64,000 nucleotides of DNA, taken from contig NZ_AP027363.1 in NCBI RefSeq assembly GCF_030295955.1, positions 2,418,001 to 2,482,000 of the forward strand, given 5' to 3'. Of this stretch, positions 55,323-64,000 are shown in pieces (the first letter of the stretch is position 1; each line of letters starts with the position of its first letter). The DNA comes from Thalassotalea agarivorans. Lineage in GTDB: Bacteria > Pseudomonadota > Gammaproteobacteria > Enterobacterales > Alteromonadaceae. The position numbers and the translations under genes are program-made. Below the pieces are notes generated by a model. The model did no database searches. It worked only from the letters and a program-made list of their open reading frames with translations, and was not told the DNA's origin.

Positions 55323-56849
55323 ATGACACAAAGTGAGCTAATAGAACATGTTGCAAATGAAGAGGGGCAATACCTAGCCGCTTTAGATATTGGGTCAAAT
55401 AGCTTTCACTTTGTTAGTGCTCGAATCGTTAAAAAAAACCTACAAATTTTGCATAGCGAAAAATATCAAGTACAGCTCGCGAATGGTCTGGATAGTAACG
55501 ATTATCTATCAGATCAGGCTATGGAGCGCGGTCTAGAAACATTACGCAACCTAGTCTCTACAACAGCTGAATTTACCCCTGACAACTTTAAAATTGTCGC
55601 CACCTACACGCTACGTCAGGCTAAAAATGCTGAAAAATTTTTGAGAAAAGCAGCTAAGGTTTTTCCGTTTGATATCGAAATTATTACCGGTCATGAAGAA
55701 GCTCGGCTTATTTATCAAGGTGTGGCTTACTATACCGATCCGACCAAAGATATTTTAGTTGTAGACATTGGTGGCGGTAGCACGGAATGCGTGATAGGAA
55801 AAAACTTTAAAACCCGTGCGGTGTCGAGCACCAATATTGGTTGTGTGAGCTTTCAACAAGCTTATTTTCCCACTGGAGAAATCACAGAGGAAGCATTTGA
55901 GCAAGCAATTGTTGATGCGAAAATAGAATTAGAAGCCGTGGGTAACCGCTATAAAAAAATGGGCTGGCAGTTAGCCTACGGCACCTCAGGTACGATTAAA
56001 GCTATTAGTCGCCTAATATCAAATAGTGAAGAAGACTTAAGGCCCTTTAATCTTAAAGCACTCAATAAACTGAAGAAACAGTTAATCGCTTTTGGTCACG
56101 TCGATGACATAGAGTTAGCACTGCTTAAAGAAGCTAGAAGAAATGTGCTGTGCTCAGGGCTTGCCATTTTAATAGCATTGTTTGAGATGTTAGAAATAGA
56201 CGAGCTAACCTACTGCGCATATGCATTAAGAGAAGGTGTACTTTACGAGCATATCGACGCCATTGCCCATGAAAACATCAAACAGCGTACCGTAGATAGT
56301 TTGAGCGAGCGTTACAACATCGACCAAGGGCAAGCGAACAACATCGTACGCATTGCTTTGTTATTGTTTAACCAAGTAAAAGACGACTGGAAAATAAAAC
56401 AAGAGACGTATCAAATCTTGCTTCATTGGGCCGCACAATTGCACGAAATTGGTGTTGATATCAATTCAAGTGCTTACCACAAACATAGCGCTTACATTCT
56501 CGCCAATGCCGATTTAGCTGGTTTTAATAGAGAAGAACAAATGGCGTTGTCTTGGCTAGTAGAAAACCACCGTAAAAAAGTAACCAGCGCAAAAGAGCTC
56601 AATTGGTACCAGTTGAAAACTCACAAGTTAAACAAAACGCTGGCGGTGCTGCGTATCGCGGTGTTGCTTAATCAGCAAAGGCTTTTAAATCTCGATTTTG
56701 AACCTGAACTCACCTTGGTCGATCAAACGCTTTTGCTAACACTTGATCGTGACTGGATAGCGCAACGTCCACTGATGCGAGCAGAATTAGCAAGAGAAGC
56801 CAAGCAACTGGCTAATCTTGATATTACCTTTGAAGTAGCGCGAGATTAA
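55323..56849 (+). CDS. ppx: Exopolyphosphatase (Ppx/GppA family)
   Basis: The 508-residue protein has the ASKHA-fold phosphatase core (AALDIGSNSFHFVSARI; LVVDIGGGSTECVIG; YGTSGTIKAI) and the C-terminal HD-like domain (LLHWAAQLHEIGVDINSSAYHKHSAYI). It releases phosphate from polyphosphate ends; GppA-type pppGpp hydrolysis cannot be excluded by sequence, but the ppk-ppx order favours Ppx. Its 3' end overlaps the convergent ABC-2 permease gene by 4 bases. Confidence 0.94.
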   Translation: MTQSELIEHVANEEGQYLAALDIGSNSFHFVSARIVKKNLQILHSEKYQVQLANGLDSNDYLSDQAMERGLETLRNLVSTTAEFTPDNFKIVATYTLRQAKNAEKFLRKAAKVFPFDIEIITGHEEARLIYQGVAYYTDPTKDILVVDIGGGSTECVIGKNFKTRAVSSTNIGCVSFQQAYFPTGEITEEAFEQAIVDAKIELEAVGNRYKKMGWQLAYGTSGTIKAISRLISNSEEDLRPFNLKALNKLKKQLIAFGHVDDIELALLKEARRNVLCSGLAILIALFEMLEIDELTYCAYALREGVLYEHIDAIAHENIKQRTVDSLSERYNIDQGQANNIVRIALLLFNQVKDDWKIKQETYQILLHWAAQLHEIGVDINSSAYHKHSAYILANADLAGFNREEQMALSWLVENHRKKVTSAKELNWYQLKTHKLNKTLAVLRIAVLLNQQRLLNLDFEPELTLVDQTLLLTLDRDWIAQRPLMRAELAREAKQLANLDITFEVARD

Positions 56850-57991
56850 TCTAAGGTTTTCTTAAAGCGTAAACTCGCCACTAGCATTCCCACTAAAGTA
56901 AACACGCTCAGCCAGATTATATCGTCAGTTAAATGTGCGAGTTCATTGTCTTTTAAAACCACCGCTCTCACTAATCGCATAAAATGCGTGGCAGGTAATG
57001 CTTCCGCTATATATTGTGCCCCTTTAGGCATGCCCTCGTAAGGAAACATAAAGCCAGAAAGTAGAATAGACGGTAGTAATACAAAGACCGTCATCTGCAT
57101 CGCTTGTAGTTGATTTTTAGCGATGGTTGAAATGACAAGACCCAGTACTAAACTGGCAGCAATGAATAACAGCGTAATCGCAAACAGTGTGTCCAAGCCG
57201 CCATTTATAGGGACATGAAATACGTAATGCCCGATCCCTAGAATAATGGCAACTTGTATCAATCCGATAAAAATATAGGGCACAATCTTGCCTACCATTA
57301 GTTCTATCGGCCTAATTGGGGTTGTAATAAGTAGCTCCATATTGCCGCGCTCTTGCTCTCGAACAATCGCTGCTGAGGTAAACATAATCATGGTCATGGT
57401 TAAAATAACGCCGACTAAACCCGGTACAATATTAACCGCGGTTCGTTGCTCCGGATTATAAAATAAGGTCACCTCAAAGGTCGGAGTATTGCGATTGGCG
57501 TTTTTATTGAGCAGTTCCGCCATTGGCATTTGCCGAAGTCCTTTAATTGCTGCTGCTATCATGGTGTCAGAACCATCTACAATCCAATGAGCAATTGGGC
57601 GCGATAATTCTTGTTCGGTAGAAGGCGGTGTTTTTAGTCCGACCGTTTGATGCCGAACTAAGCGCTTACTTACATCGGCAGGAATAATCAGCGCGGCTTT
57701 AATATGTCCATCAGCTATCGCCTGCTCTGCTGCTTGAATCGATTTTAATGATTCGGTAAAGGTGACCACCTGAGTTGCAGACACCGTTTGGGTTAATATA
57801 CGACCAAGCGCAGACTCACTCTGGTCTACCACCGCCACAGGGATAAAACGGATGTTGGTATTGATGGCAAAACCAAACAACAACAATTGAATAAGCGGTA
57901 TCATAATGACCATACCAAAGGTCATTTTATCTCGCTTTAGTTGCAGTAATTCTTTTTTGAAAATAGCGCCGATACGGCTAAGGCTAATCAT
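56846..57991 (-). CDS. ABC-2 type permease (YbhR/YbhS-like) of a drug or lipid exporter
   Basis: The 381-residue membrane protein has one N-terminal helix, a periplasmic domain of about 150 residues and five C-terminal helices (ABC2_membrane_3 type; RPIELMVGKIVPYIFIGLIQVA). It forms the membrane part of an exporter with the upstream ATPase (overlap of 8 bases) and the lipoprotein membrane-fusion protein. E. coli YbhFSR has two permeases; only one is encoded here, so a homodimer is likely. Substrate unknown. Confidence 0.9.
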   Translation of the reverse strand: MISLSRIGAIFKKELLQLKRDKMTFGMVIMIPLIQLLLFGFAINTNIRFIPVAVVDQSESALGRILTQTVSATQVVTFTESLKSIQAAEQAIADGHIKAALIIPADVSKRLVRHQTVGLKTPPSTEQELSRPIAHWIVDGSDTMIAAAIKGLRQMPMAELLNKNANRNTPTFEVTLFYNPEQRTAVNIVPGLVGVILTMTMIMFTSAAIVREQERGNMELLITTPIRPIELMVGKIVPYIFIGLIQVAIILGIGHYVFHVPINGGLDTLFAITLLFIAASLVLGLVISTIAKNQLQAMQMTVFVLLPSILLSGFMFPYEGMPKGAQYIAEALPATHFMRLVRAVVLKDNELAHLTDDIIWLSVFTLVGMLVASLRFKKTLD

Positions 57992-58922
57992 GTTTAGCCT
58001 CCTTGCCAGTGCACATCACAAACACATCTTCTAAACTTGGCCTGACTTCGCTAATTTCATCGATAGTGAGTGAGCTGTTTGCAAGTGCTTGCTTTAAGTA
58101 AGCAATGGGATCAGTTTGTGCTTTGGTAACTAACACTCGTAAAAACGAACCTAATTGCGCCGCTGACTTTACATCCTTCAACGTTAATACTTGTCGTTTA
58201 ACCTCTCTAATATCTTTACTACTAAGTTCAATGACATGGGCATCCATGTCTTGCATCAATTGTTTTGGAGAACCGTCGGCTCGTTTTACTCCGCCTTCTA
58301 AAATAGCCAGTTTATGGCACCGCTCCGCCTCATCCATGTAATGTGTTGAAACCAAGATGGACGTGCCCTGGGCGGATAAATCAAACAGTTTTTCCCAAAA
58401 GTCTCTACGTGTTTCAGGATCTACAGCAGATGTCGGCTCATCAAGAAATAAAATACTTGGATCGTGCAATACCGCGCCAGCAAGCGCTAGCCGTTGCCTT
58501 TGACCACCACTCATACTGCCAGTTATTTGCGAAAGAATATCAGTCAAATCATAAAGCTGTGTTAACTCATCAATACGAGCATTAGATTGCTTCTTGGAAA
58601 AACCATACGTGGTGGCGAGAAACTGCAAGTTTTCTTTCACAGTAAGGTCGTTATAAAGCGAAAATTTCTGTGTCATGTAACCAATATTGAGACGCAAATT
58701 CTCGGCGCCTTTAGGCAGCTGATGATTCAATACGTTGATATCACCACTGGAGGGTTTAAGCAGCCCTGTTAGCATACGAATAGTCGTTGTTTTGCCACAA
58801 CCGTTAGGCCCCAAAAAACCATAGATTGTGCCCTTCTCTATCGCTAAATCCAATCGGTCAATTGCCGTAAAATCACCAAATTTACGCGTTAACTGATTAG
58901 CCGATATGACTATATCATTCAT
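57984..58922 (-). CDS. ABC transporter ATP-binding protein (YbhF-like)
   Basis: The 312-residue ATPase has Walker A GPNGCGKTT (about 37-45), signature MSGGQRQRLAL (about 145), Walker B ILFLDEPTSAVD and a switch His in STHYMDEAERC. A C-terminal extension of about 80 residues is typical of drug/lipid exporter ATPases. It overlaps the fusion-protein gene by 4 bases and the permease by 8, so the three are one operon. Confidence 0.93.
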   Translation of the reverse strand: MNDIVISANQLTRKFGDFTAIDRLDLAIEKGTIYGFLGPNGCGKTTTIRMLTGLLKPSSGDINVLNHQLPKGAENLRLNIGYMTQKFSLYNDLTVKENLQFLATTYGFSKKQSNARIDELTQLYDLTDILSQITGSMSGGQRQRLALAGAVLHDPSILFLDEPTSAVDPETRRDFWEKLFDLSAQGTSILVSTHYMDEAERCHKLAILEGGVKRADGSPKQLMQDMDAHVIELSSKDIREVKRQVLTLKDVKSAAQLGSFLRVLVTKAQTDPIAYLKQALANSSLTIDEISEVRPSLEDVFVMCTGKEAKHD

Positions 58923-59866
58923 GGCATTTTGACCTGAGCGGGCAAACCTGTGGGTAAATCAGCGGCATCTTCACCTAGCTGTACTTCAGCCAAATACATC
59001 AAGCGAGCGCGATCTTCTTGATTCAGCGCATAATAAGGCGTAAATGCTGGCTCTGTTGCTATCCATTTAACTTCGCCTTGCAGCGGCGCTTGGATGCCAT
59101 CAACATACACTGTCATGGTATCGCCTACGTTAACCTTTGCTCGATAAGTCTCAGGTACATACACTCTCGCATAAGGCGCAGTATCAGCTAAAACGATAGC
59201 GACGGGGCTACCAATAGTAACGCGCTCGCCAAGATTCCAGGGTAAATTATCAAGCCGCCCACTGCGCGTTGCTTTAATAGTTAAATCTTCAAGCAAGGTT
59301 TGCTCATAATCTAACTGTGCCTGAGCCGCCTGTAAGCTAGCTTCTCCCGCTTGTAAATCTTCAACACGAGTACCATTGGTAAGTTCTTTGAGTTGTTGTT
59401 GATTGGCTTCTAGTTCAGCTTGATTAGCGTCTCGTTGGGCAAGTGCTTTTGTGTAATCAGCTTCACTATTGAGTTTACTTTTGTATAACTGAGACTCGCG
59501 CTCAAAATTTGCTTGGCTTTCTCTTAAAGACGCCTTTGCGCCCTCCACTTTTGCAGTTGCCGCTGCTACCTCTTCTGCGCGGGCACCATTTCTTAACTTA
59601 GCCAATTGCGCTTGAGCTTGAAACATTTGTGCTTTTGCAAGGGCGACTTTTGCCTGTTGTCGATGTTTACTTAACTCAACCAGAATTTGCCCTTGCTCGA
59701 CAAAACTACCTTCATTAATGGGCAAAGACTCAACGACTTCATTGGCCGTTGCAATATGAGCGACTCTTTCCCGCTCTAAGGTACCAAGTGCTACACCTGC
59801 TTCTCTGTTTTCACAAGCAAGTAATCCAGCAAGCATTAACATTGCAGTAATTTGACGAACAAACAT
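58919..59866 (-). CDS. Membrane-fusion (HlyD/YbhG-type) lipoprotein of the ABC exporter
   Basis: The 315-residue adaptor protein has a lipoprotein-like N-terminus (LLAC18) and the HlyD pattern: lipoyl half-motif, a long coiled coil rich in Ala/Gln/Glu (about 60-185) and the second half with beta-barrel (GERVTIGSPVAIVL). It would link the ABC permease to an outer-membrane channel across the periplasm. No TolC gene is in this window. First gene of the exporter operon. Confidence 0.88.
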   Translation of the reverse strand: MFVRQITAMLMLAGLLACENREAGVALGTLERERVAHIATANEVVESLPINEGSFVEQGQILVELSKHRQQAKVALAKAQMFQAQAQLAKLRNGARAEEVAAATAKVEGAKASLRESQANFERESQLYKSKLNSEADYTKALAQRDANQAELEANQQQLKELTNGTRVEDLQAGEASLQAAQAQLDYEQTLLEDLTIKATRSGRLDNLPWNLGERVTIGSPVAIVLADTAPYARVYVPETYRAKVNVGDTMTVYVDGIQAPLQGEVKWIATEPAFTPYYALNQEDRARLMYLAEVQLGEDAADLPTGLPAQVKMP

Positions 59867-59938
59867 GCCTCACCCCTTTTTTACACTGTTCTTACAAAAT
59901 GGCATAAAAGCGTATAAATAACAATGAAGTAAAGGCAT

Positions 59939-59964
59939 AAAAAAAGCCGGCAACAATGCCGGCT
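59939..59964 (-). terminator. Intrinsic terminator after pstS
   Basis: AGCCGGCA (59945-59952) and TGCCGGCT (59957-59964), loop ACAA; on the - strand the stem is followed by seven T. It ends pstS transcription before the exporter operon. Confidence 0.88.
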
Positions 59965-59992
59965 AATGGTTGGGAGAGAATAGACTTACTTA

Positions 59993-60955
59993 TTACAGTA
60001 AACCTAATTTCTTAAACTCTTTTTCTACAACAGATGCTGGTAGTGGAATATAACCATCTTTTTCCACTATTTTCTGACCTTGCATAGACAAAATCATTTT
60101 CAAAAATTCAGCTTCTTTAGGTGCTAATGGCTTGTTTGGGTGCTTGTTAACATACACGTATAGGTAGCGTGACAATGGATAGTCACCAGAAACGGCATTG
60201 TCCATGTTTGCTTCTACGTAGTTTGTACCTTTTTTAGATAAAGGTAACGCACGTACACCAGATGTTTTATAACCAATACCTGAGTAGCCAATACCGTTTA
60301 ATGACGCTGATACTGATTGAACAACAGATGCAGAACCTGGTTGCTCATTTACTGTGTTTTTAAAGTCTCCTTTACACAGTGCTTTTTTCTTAAAGTAGCC
60401 ATAAGTACCAGACACAGAGTTACGACCGTACAACTGAATATCGCGTGCTGTCCAATCGCCGGTTAAACCTAAAACGCCCCAACGATCAGCATCTTTGTTA
60501 GCACCACATTTGCGATTGCTTGAGAATACTGCGTCTACTTGCTCAATTGATAAACCTTCAATTGGGTTATCTTTGTGAACGAATACCGCGAGAGCATCAA
60601 TTGCTACTCGAACAGCAGTAGGCTTATAGCCGTAACGCTTTTCGAATGCTTCGACTTCCTTTGATTTCATCTTCCTACTCATAGGACCCATGTTAGAAGT
60701 CGCTTCAGTTAATGCTGGTGGCGCAGTTGATGAACCAGCAGCTTGAATTTGAATGTTTACATTAGGGTAAACACGCTTAAATTCTTCCGCCCAAAATGTC
60801 ATCATATTTGCTAGCGTATCTGAACCAACAGATGAAACATTACCTGAAATACCGCTTACTTTTTCATAAACAGGTAAATCTTTGTCAACAGCGTTTGCTG
60901 TAAAGCTGATACCTGCAGAAATAGCTGCTACAGATAGTAAACGTTTGAAGTTCAT
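59993..60955 (-). CDS. pstS: Phosphate ABC transporter substrate-binding protein PstS
   Basis: The 320-residue periplasmic protein has a signal peptide ([22 protein letters not shown]) and the PstS fold with the phosphate-binding stretches [24 protein letters not shown] and [12 protein letters not shown]. It belongs to the PstS/SphX type that binds phosphate with high affinity. A strong Pho box and -10 stand in front. No pstCAB genes follow here; they must be elsewhere if the transporter is complete. It lies between phoR and the exporter operon. Confidence 0.92.
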   Translation of the reverse strand: MNFKRLLSVAAISAGISFTANAVDKDLPVYEKVSGISGNVSSVGSDTLANMMTFWAEEFKRVYPNVNIQIQAAGSSTAPPALTEATSNMGPMSRKMKSKEVEAFEKRYGYKPTAVRVAIDALAVFVHKDNPIEGLSIEQVDAVFSSNRKCGANKDADRWGVLGLTGDWTARDIQLYGRNSVSGTYGYFKKKALCKGDFKNTVNEQPGSASVVQSVSASLNGIGYSGIGYKTSGVRALPLSKKGTNYVEANMDNAVSGDYPLSRYLYVYVNKHPNKPLAPKEAEFLKMILSMQGQKIVEKDGYIPLPASVVEKEFKKLGLL

Positions 60956-61015
60956 AGTTTTCTCCAGTTAAAGCCAAACATTGGCAATACTTAGTTTCTA
61001 AATAATATGGTTGGC

Positions 61016-61049
61016 ATTATACGGAGGGAATATGACAGTATTGTTACAG
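61016..61049 (-). promoter_or_regulatory. Pho box and -10 of pstS
   Basis: On the - strand CTGTAAC-AATA-CTGTCAT (61049 to 61032) is a PhoB-type repeat (5/7 and 7/7), exactly ten bases before -10 TATAAT (61021 to 61016). This is the classical Pho promoter geometry, in which PhoB replaces the -35. Confidence 0.82.
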
Positions 61050-61093
61050 CAGTAATAAAAATGTCACTAAACGTTTGACACCTTGTAGCAGCG

Positions 61094-62410
61094 CTAATTA
61101 ACGAGGCTTTTCTGGGTAAAAATTGATTTTTCGCCAAACTCTATAATGAACTCAGATCCTTTTCCAAGTTCGCTCGTGATAATGAGTTCACCGTCATGAT
61201 GGTTAATCACATGTTTGACGATAGCAAGCCCTAAGCCAGAGCCGCCGGTATCACGAGAACGTGATTTATCAACGCGATAAAAACGCTCTGTTAAACGGTT
61301 TATGTCAGCAGGTTTAATGCCAACACCGGTATCTTTTACAGAGAAACGAGCTTTATCGCCAACACGCTTCCATGAGACAGTAATTGTGCCTTTAGCAGGC
61401 GTATAGTTAATTGCATTGGTAATTAAATTTAAACAAGCACTTTTAAGTTCAGTTTCTTGCCCTTTAACACCCAATGATTCATCCACGTCAACTTCAATAC
61501 GATGTTGTTTGTCTTGATTCAGCCATTTTACATCATTCACCAACTTGTCGATCAGCGCAGGAACATTAACCTTTTGCTTCATATTAAGCTCGGTATTAAC
61601 CTCAACTCGTGAAAGCACCAGTAATTGCTGCACCAGTCTGTCCATGCGGGTGACTTGATCTTCAATAGTAGAGAAAGCTTGAAGCCAGTGATCTGAAAAA
61701 TCTTGCTCGCTTGCCTGAATCATTTCAACATAGCCGCGCACAACCGTTAGCGGCGTTTTTAATTCGTGAGAAACATTGGCAACAAAATCGCGACGCATTT
61801 CTTCTAGTTTATAGACTTTACTGATATCGCGGGCGAGTAATAAATATTGATCACTACCGTACGGCATGATCCTTATTTCCAACCTAACCTCAAGCAATAT
61901 AGGTGACGGAATAACACACGGCTTGTCGAACTTATTTTTCTCGATGTACTGACTAAATTCAGGAAAACGAATTAGGTTATCTATTCTTTGTCCTTCATCT
62001 GCCGGCCATTTTACGCCGATCAGCTTTTTAGCTTTTTTGTTGCCCCATGTAATGGTTAGATCATCTGACAATAACAATGCGGCATCTGGTAGCGCCTCAG
62101 CACCATCTTTAAAGCGACGAATACGCTGATTAAGGGCTTTTTGTTTTATTCGACTTTTACGAATTAATCGATATAAACCGTCATAAATGTTGCCCCAGGT
62201 ACCACTTGCAAGTGGCGGCGTTAATGACTTACTTTGCCAAAGCCAGTTAACAAGTTGGTTGACATGTCGATAATGCCAAAATAACAAAGCAAGGCTGACT
62301 ATCGCGATAGATTGCCAAAAATAACCAATAAAAAAACCTATCAACCCCGCTATGACAAATAAAGCAGATAAGCGAATTAATAGGTTCTTAATTGAAAGTC
62401 TAAAATACAT
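61094..62410 (-). CDS. phoR: Phosphate-regulon sensor histidine kinase PhoR
   Basis: The 438-residue kinase has two N-terminal membrane helices, a PAS-like domain (DAALLLSDDLTITWGNKKAKKLIG), the HisKA box with the phospho-His in VSHELKTPLTVVRGYVEM (about 215), and the ATPase with N box (NLITNAINYTP), DTGVGI and GSGLGLAIV. It senses phosphate state through the Pst/PhoU complex and phosphorylates PhoB. It follows phoB directly. Confidence 0.96.
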   Translation of the reverse strand: MYFRLSIKNLLIRLSALFVIAGLIGFFIGYFWQSIAIVSLALLFWHYRHVNQLVNWLWQSKSLTPPLASGTWGNIYDGLYRLIRKSRIKQKALNQRIRRFKDGAEALPDAALLLSDDLTITWGNKKAKKLIGVKWPADEGQRIDNLIRFPEFSQYIEKNKFDKPCVIPSPILLEVRLEIRIMPYGSDQYLLLARDISKVYKLEEMRRDFVANVSHELKTPLTVVRGYVEMIQASEQDFSDHWLQAFSTIEDQVTRMDRLVQQLLVLSRVEVNTELNMKQKVNVPALIDKLVNDVKWLNQDKQHRIEVDVDESLGVKGQETELKSACLNLITNAINYTPAKGTITVSWKRVGDKARFSVKDTGVGIKPADINRLTERFYRVDKSRSRDTGGSGLGLAIVKHVINHHDGELIITSELGKGSEFIIEFGEKSIFTQKSLVN

Positions 62411-63106
62411 CTATGCTGTTACTTTTCCGGAAAATCTATAGCCGGCACCTCGAACAGTCTGGATAAAGTTTTCATGGCCTTGTCCAGTAATGGCTTTGCG
62501 AAGACGCCTAATATGGACATCTACCGTGCGATCTTCAACAAATACATTTGTTCCCCAAACATTGTCTAACAATTGCTCTCGTGAATACACACGTTCTGCG
62601 TGCGTCATAAAAAAATGCAACAGTTTAAACTCTGTAGGACCTAATTCGACAGGTTCACCGTCTATAGCGACTCTATAGGCTACAGGATCTAACATTAAAC
62701 CCTGGAATTCAATAGGCTCTTCTAAAGAAGTTGGTGATACGCGACGAATAACGGCTTTAATGCGCGCGATAAGCTCTTTTGGCGAGAATGGTTTAGTGAC
62801 GTAATCGTCAATCCCTGCATCAAACCCTGTTACTTTATCATCCTCATCGCTGCGCGCTGTTAACATAATAATAGGAATATTACGTGTATATTCATTGCGC
62901 TTTAATGTTTTGGCAATTTTCACACCTGAACCACCTGGCAACATCCAGTCAAGCATGATCAAATCAGGATAAGGTTCCTTGATCTGTTCCATGGCGCTAT
63001 CAAAATCTTCGGCTTCGATGACGTTAAAGCCATTGTTATCTAATACAAAGGCTATCATTTCTCGAATAGGCGCTTCATCTTCAACAACTAATATATCTCT
63101 ACTCAT
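62411..63106 (-). CDS. phoB: Phosphate-regulon response regulator PhoB
   Basis: I choose the ATG at 63106 (231 residues, [18 protein letters not shown]), which has an AGGAT ribosome site; the frame stays open to 63133. The receiver domain has its phospho-Asp in [13 protein letters not shown] (about 54); the C-terminal OmpR-type winged helix has [28 protein letters not shown] Pho box upstream shows autoregulation. It forms an operon with phoR. Confidence 0.97.
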   Translation of the reverse strand: MSRDILVVEDEAPIREMIAFVLDNNGFNVIEAEDFDSAMEQIKEPYPDLIMLDWMLPGGSGVKIAKTLKRNEYTRNIPIIMLTARSDEDDKVTGFDAGIDDYVTKPFSPKELIARIKAVIRRVSPTSLEEPIEFQGLMLDPVAYRVAIDGEPVELGPTEFKLLHFFMTHAERVYSREQLLDNVWGTNVFVEDRTVDVHIRRLRKAITGQGHENFIQTVRGAGYRFSGKVTA

Positions 63107-63152
63107 ATCCTGTTTCCAATGCGTAGTAGTCAACTATGTAGGTTAAATGACT

Positions 63153-63186
63153 ATTCTGCTTACTTTATATGACGCTTTTATGACAG
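63153..63186 (-). promoter_or_regulatory. Pho box and -10 of phoB
   Basis: CTGTCAT-AAAA-GCGTCAT (63186 to 63169, - strand) matches the PhoB repeat at 7/7 and 5/7. Ten bases downstream is a weak -10, CAGAAT (63158 to 63153). This indicates that phoBR is under its own control. Confidence 0.78.
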
Positions 63187-63252
63187 TGAGTGATTCTTTG
63201 TGAATTATGACACAAATATTTAACAATGGGATGTAGAAAACAGTTAAATATG

Positions 63253-63281
63253 CACAAAAAAGGCCGCTTTAGCGGCCTTTT
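63253..63281 (-). terminator. Intrinsic terminator after the porin gene
   Basis: AAAAGGCCGC (63258-63267) and GCGGCCTTTT (63272-63281), loop TTTA; on the - strand the T run continues. It lies 17 bases after the porin stop. Confidence 0.9.
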
Positions 63282-63298
63282 AAAACAACCTGTTAGGT

Positions 63299-64000
63299 CT
63301 AGAATACGTATTCTGTACCAATAGCAAAGTAGCTTTGCTCTAGCTCTGCTGCATTTGGATCATACGCAACACCTAAGTCGCTTTGCTCAAGATTAAACGT
63401 ACTGAAGAAAGTGTACAATTTTACTTGTTTGTTTAAGTTATAGTCAGCACCTAAACTGATACCTGAGTTAGTACCACCTTGATCAAAACTTGCTTGTTGG
63501 TATTGTGCACGAATCACATACTTCTCTTGAACATAGCGTAGTGACGCGTTAAATCCGTCAAGCTCTTGGCCAGATACAGTGTCTTCTTGCATGTGGTAAA
63601 TACCACCTAAGATAAAACCAGCACCAACATCAGCTTGTACACTCGCACGAGTAACATCATAAGTGCTCTTAGAATCTGACACACGTTTCATGCTACTTGA
63701 AACACCTGAATCTGCTGATAGAGCAGCGTAGATAGGTCCGCGCTTAAACTTCGAATCACCATAAATTAGTGCAGCTGAAAATTGTGCATCTTCGTCAGTT
63801 GCTTCAGGTGCAATGTATGTACCCCAGAAGCTAAAGTTTGCAACACGAGCCGACTTAAAAGTTACCGAATTTGATACACGGTTTTCACCAGCGAATAAAC
63901 CAGCAACATCAGCCTCTAAATCGTTGAAAATATCGATACGGCCAACAGACTGTTTTAATGCACTATCGTTCTTACCGAAATATAGTTCACCAAACCAACC
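63299..64000 (-). CDS. General porin (C-terminal 233 residues; 5' end beyond the window)
   Basis: The frame is open from the stop at 63299 to the right edge; the internal ATG at 63691 is not the start, because the sequence upstream continues in frame as GWFGELYFGKNDSALKQ and further porin strands. The C-terminal part shows alternating beta-strand pattern (LGADYNLNKQVKLYTFFSTF) and ends YVF with the terminal aromatic typical of Gram-negative trimeric porins. A porin next to phoBR could be phosphate-regulated (PhoE/OprP role), but the promoter lies outside this window. Confidence 0.85.
   Translation of the reverse strand, partial: GWFGELYFGKNDSALKQSVGRIDIFNDLEADVAGLFAGENRVSNSVTFKSARVANFSFWGTYIAPEATDEDAQFSAALIYGDSKFKRGPIYAALSADSGVSSSMKRVSDSKSTYDVTRASVQADVGAGFILGGIYHMQEDTVSGQELDGFNASLRYVQEKYVIRAQYQQASFDQGGTNSGISLGADYNLNKQVKLYTFFSTFNLEQSDLGVAYDPNAAELEQSYFAIGTEYVF

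Overview
The window looks like a contiguous piece of chromosome from a marine gammaproteobacterium, most likely order Alteromonadales (a Colwellia/Thalassotalea-like genome). This is an inference from the moderately AT-rich composition, the gene orders (ribF-ileS-lspA-fkpB-ispH followed by a pilV-pilW-pilX-pilY1-pilE block; cysE next to iscRSUA-hscBA-fdx; ettA, an ACT-domain protein, ppk-ppx; phoBR beside a PstS protein) and lineage-flavoured families (TapY2-like, DUF3010, rhombotarget lipoprotein). I see no tRNA or rRNA gene, insertion sequence, prophage, integron or CRISPR array. Nearly all of the sequence is core or near-core chromosome with short intergenic gaps and clear intrinsic terminators.

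Layout: 1-1.5 kb holds the tail of a probable bamD, glnB and nadE. 1.5-9.2 kb is a type IV pilus minor-pilin region: two FimT/GspH pseudopilins on + and, on -, pilV-pilW-pilX-pilY1-pilE-tapY2. 9.5-16.9 kb is the isoprenoid/lipoprotein/translation operon ispH-fkpB-lspA-ileS-ribF (all -) plus murJ. rpsT, an M49-like lipoprotein peptidase, an acyl-CoA dehydrogenase and DUF3010 follow to 21.7 kb. 21.8-26.9 kb is a probable sugar-acid catabolism locus (SDR, amidohydrolase/lactonase, Lrp-type regulator, enolase-superfamily dehydratase, class II aldolase) with a rhombotarget lipoprotein. 26.9-38.2 kb carries an NRDE protein, a small membrane protein, ThrE exporter + TetR, an M13 peptidase, a CstA-like transporter, ahpC-ahpF and a large lipoprotein. 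38.3-49 kb has ttcA, the isc operon, cysE, trmJ, suhB and an aldehyde dehydrogenase. 49-53 kb has an unrecognised secreted basic protein, a porin-like protein, ettA and a GcvR-like protein. 53-63 kb is phosphate-centred: ppk-ppx, an ABC-2 exporter with its membrane-fusion lipoprotein, pstS, phoR, phoB. A 5'-truncated porin gene runs off the right edge.

The most interesting signals are regulatory or genetic-state signals rather than a new multi-gene system. (1) pilY1 is split by a +1 frameshift exactly at a run of six G, directly after its VWA metal-site motif; five G would restore one reading frame. This recalls poly-G phase variation of Neisseria pilC, but could also be a sequencing error. 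(2) The suhB leader carries a boxA-like element, as expected if SuhB/Nus autoregulation is conserved. (3) Three 25-bp IscR type-1-like palindromes lie in front of iscR, two of them abutting. (4) Pho boxes sit in front of phoB, pstS and probably ppk. (5) A 58-residue two-helix membrane protein gene lies hidden in the 3' overlap with the NRDE gene. (6) Hairpin/U-tract attenuators sit inside the isc and ahp operons. I did not find a convincing undescribed multi-gene system; the closest candidate for unexplored biology is the sugar-acid locus at 21.8-26.9 kb.
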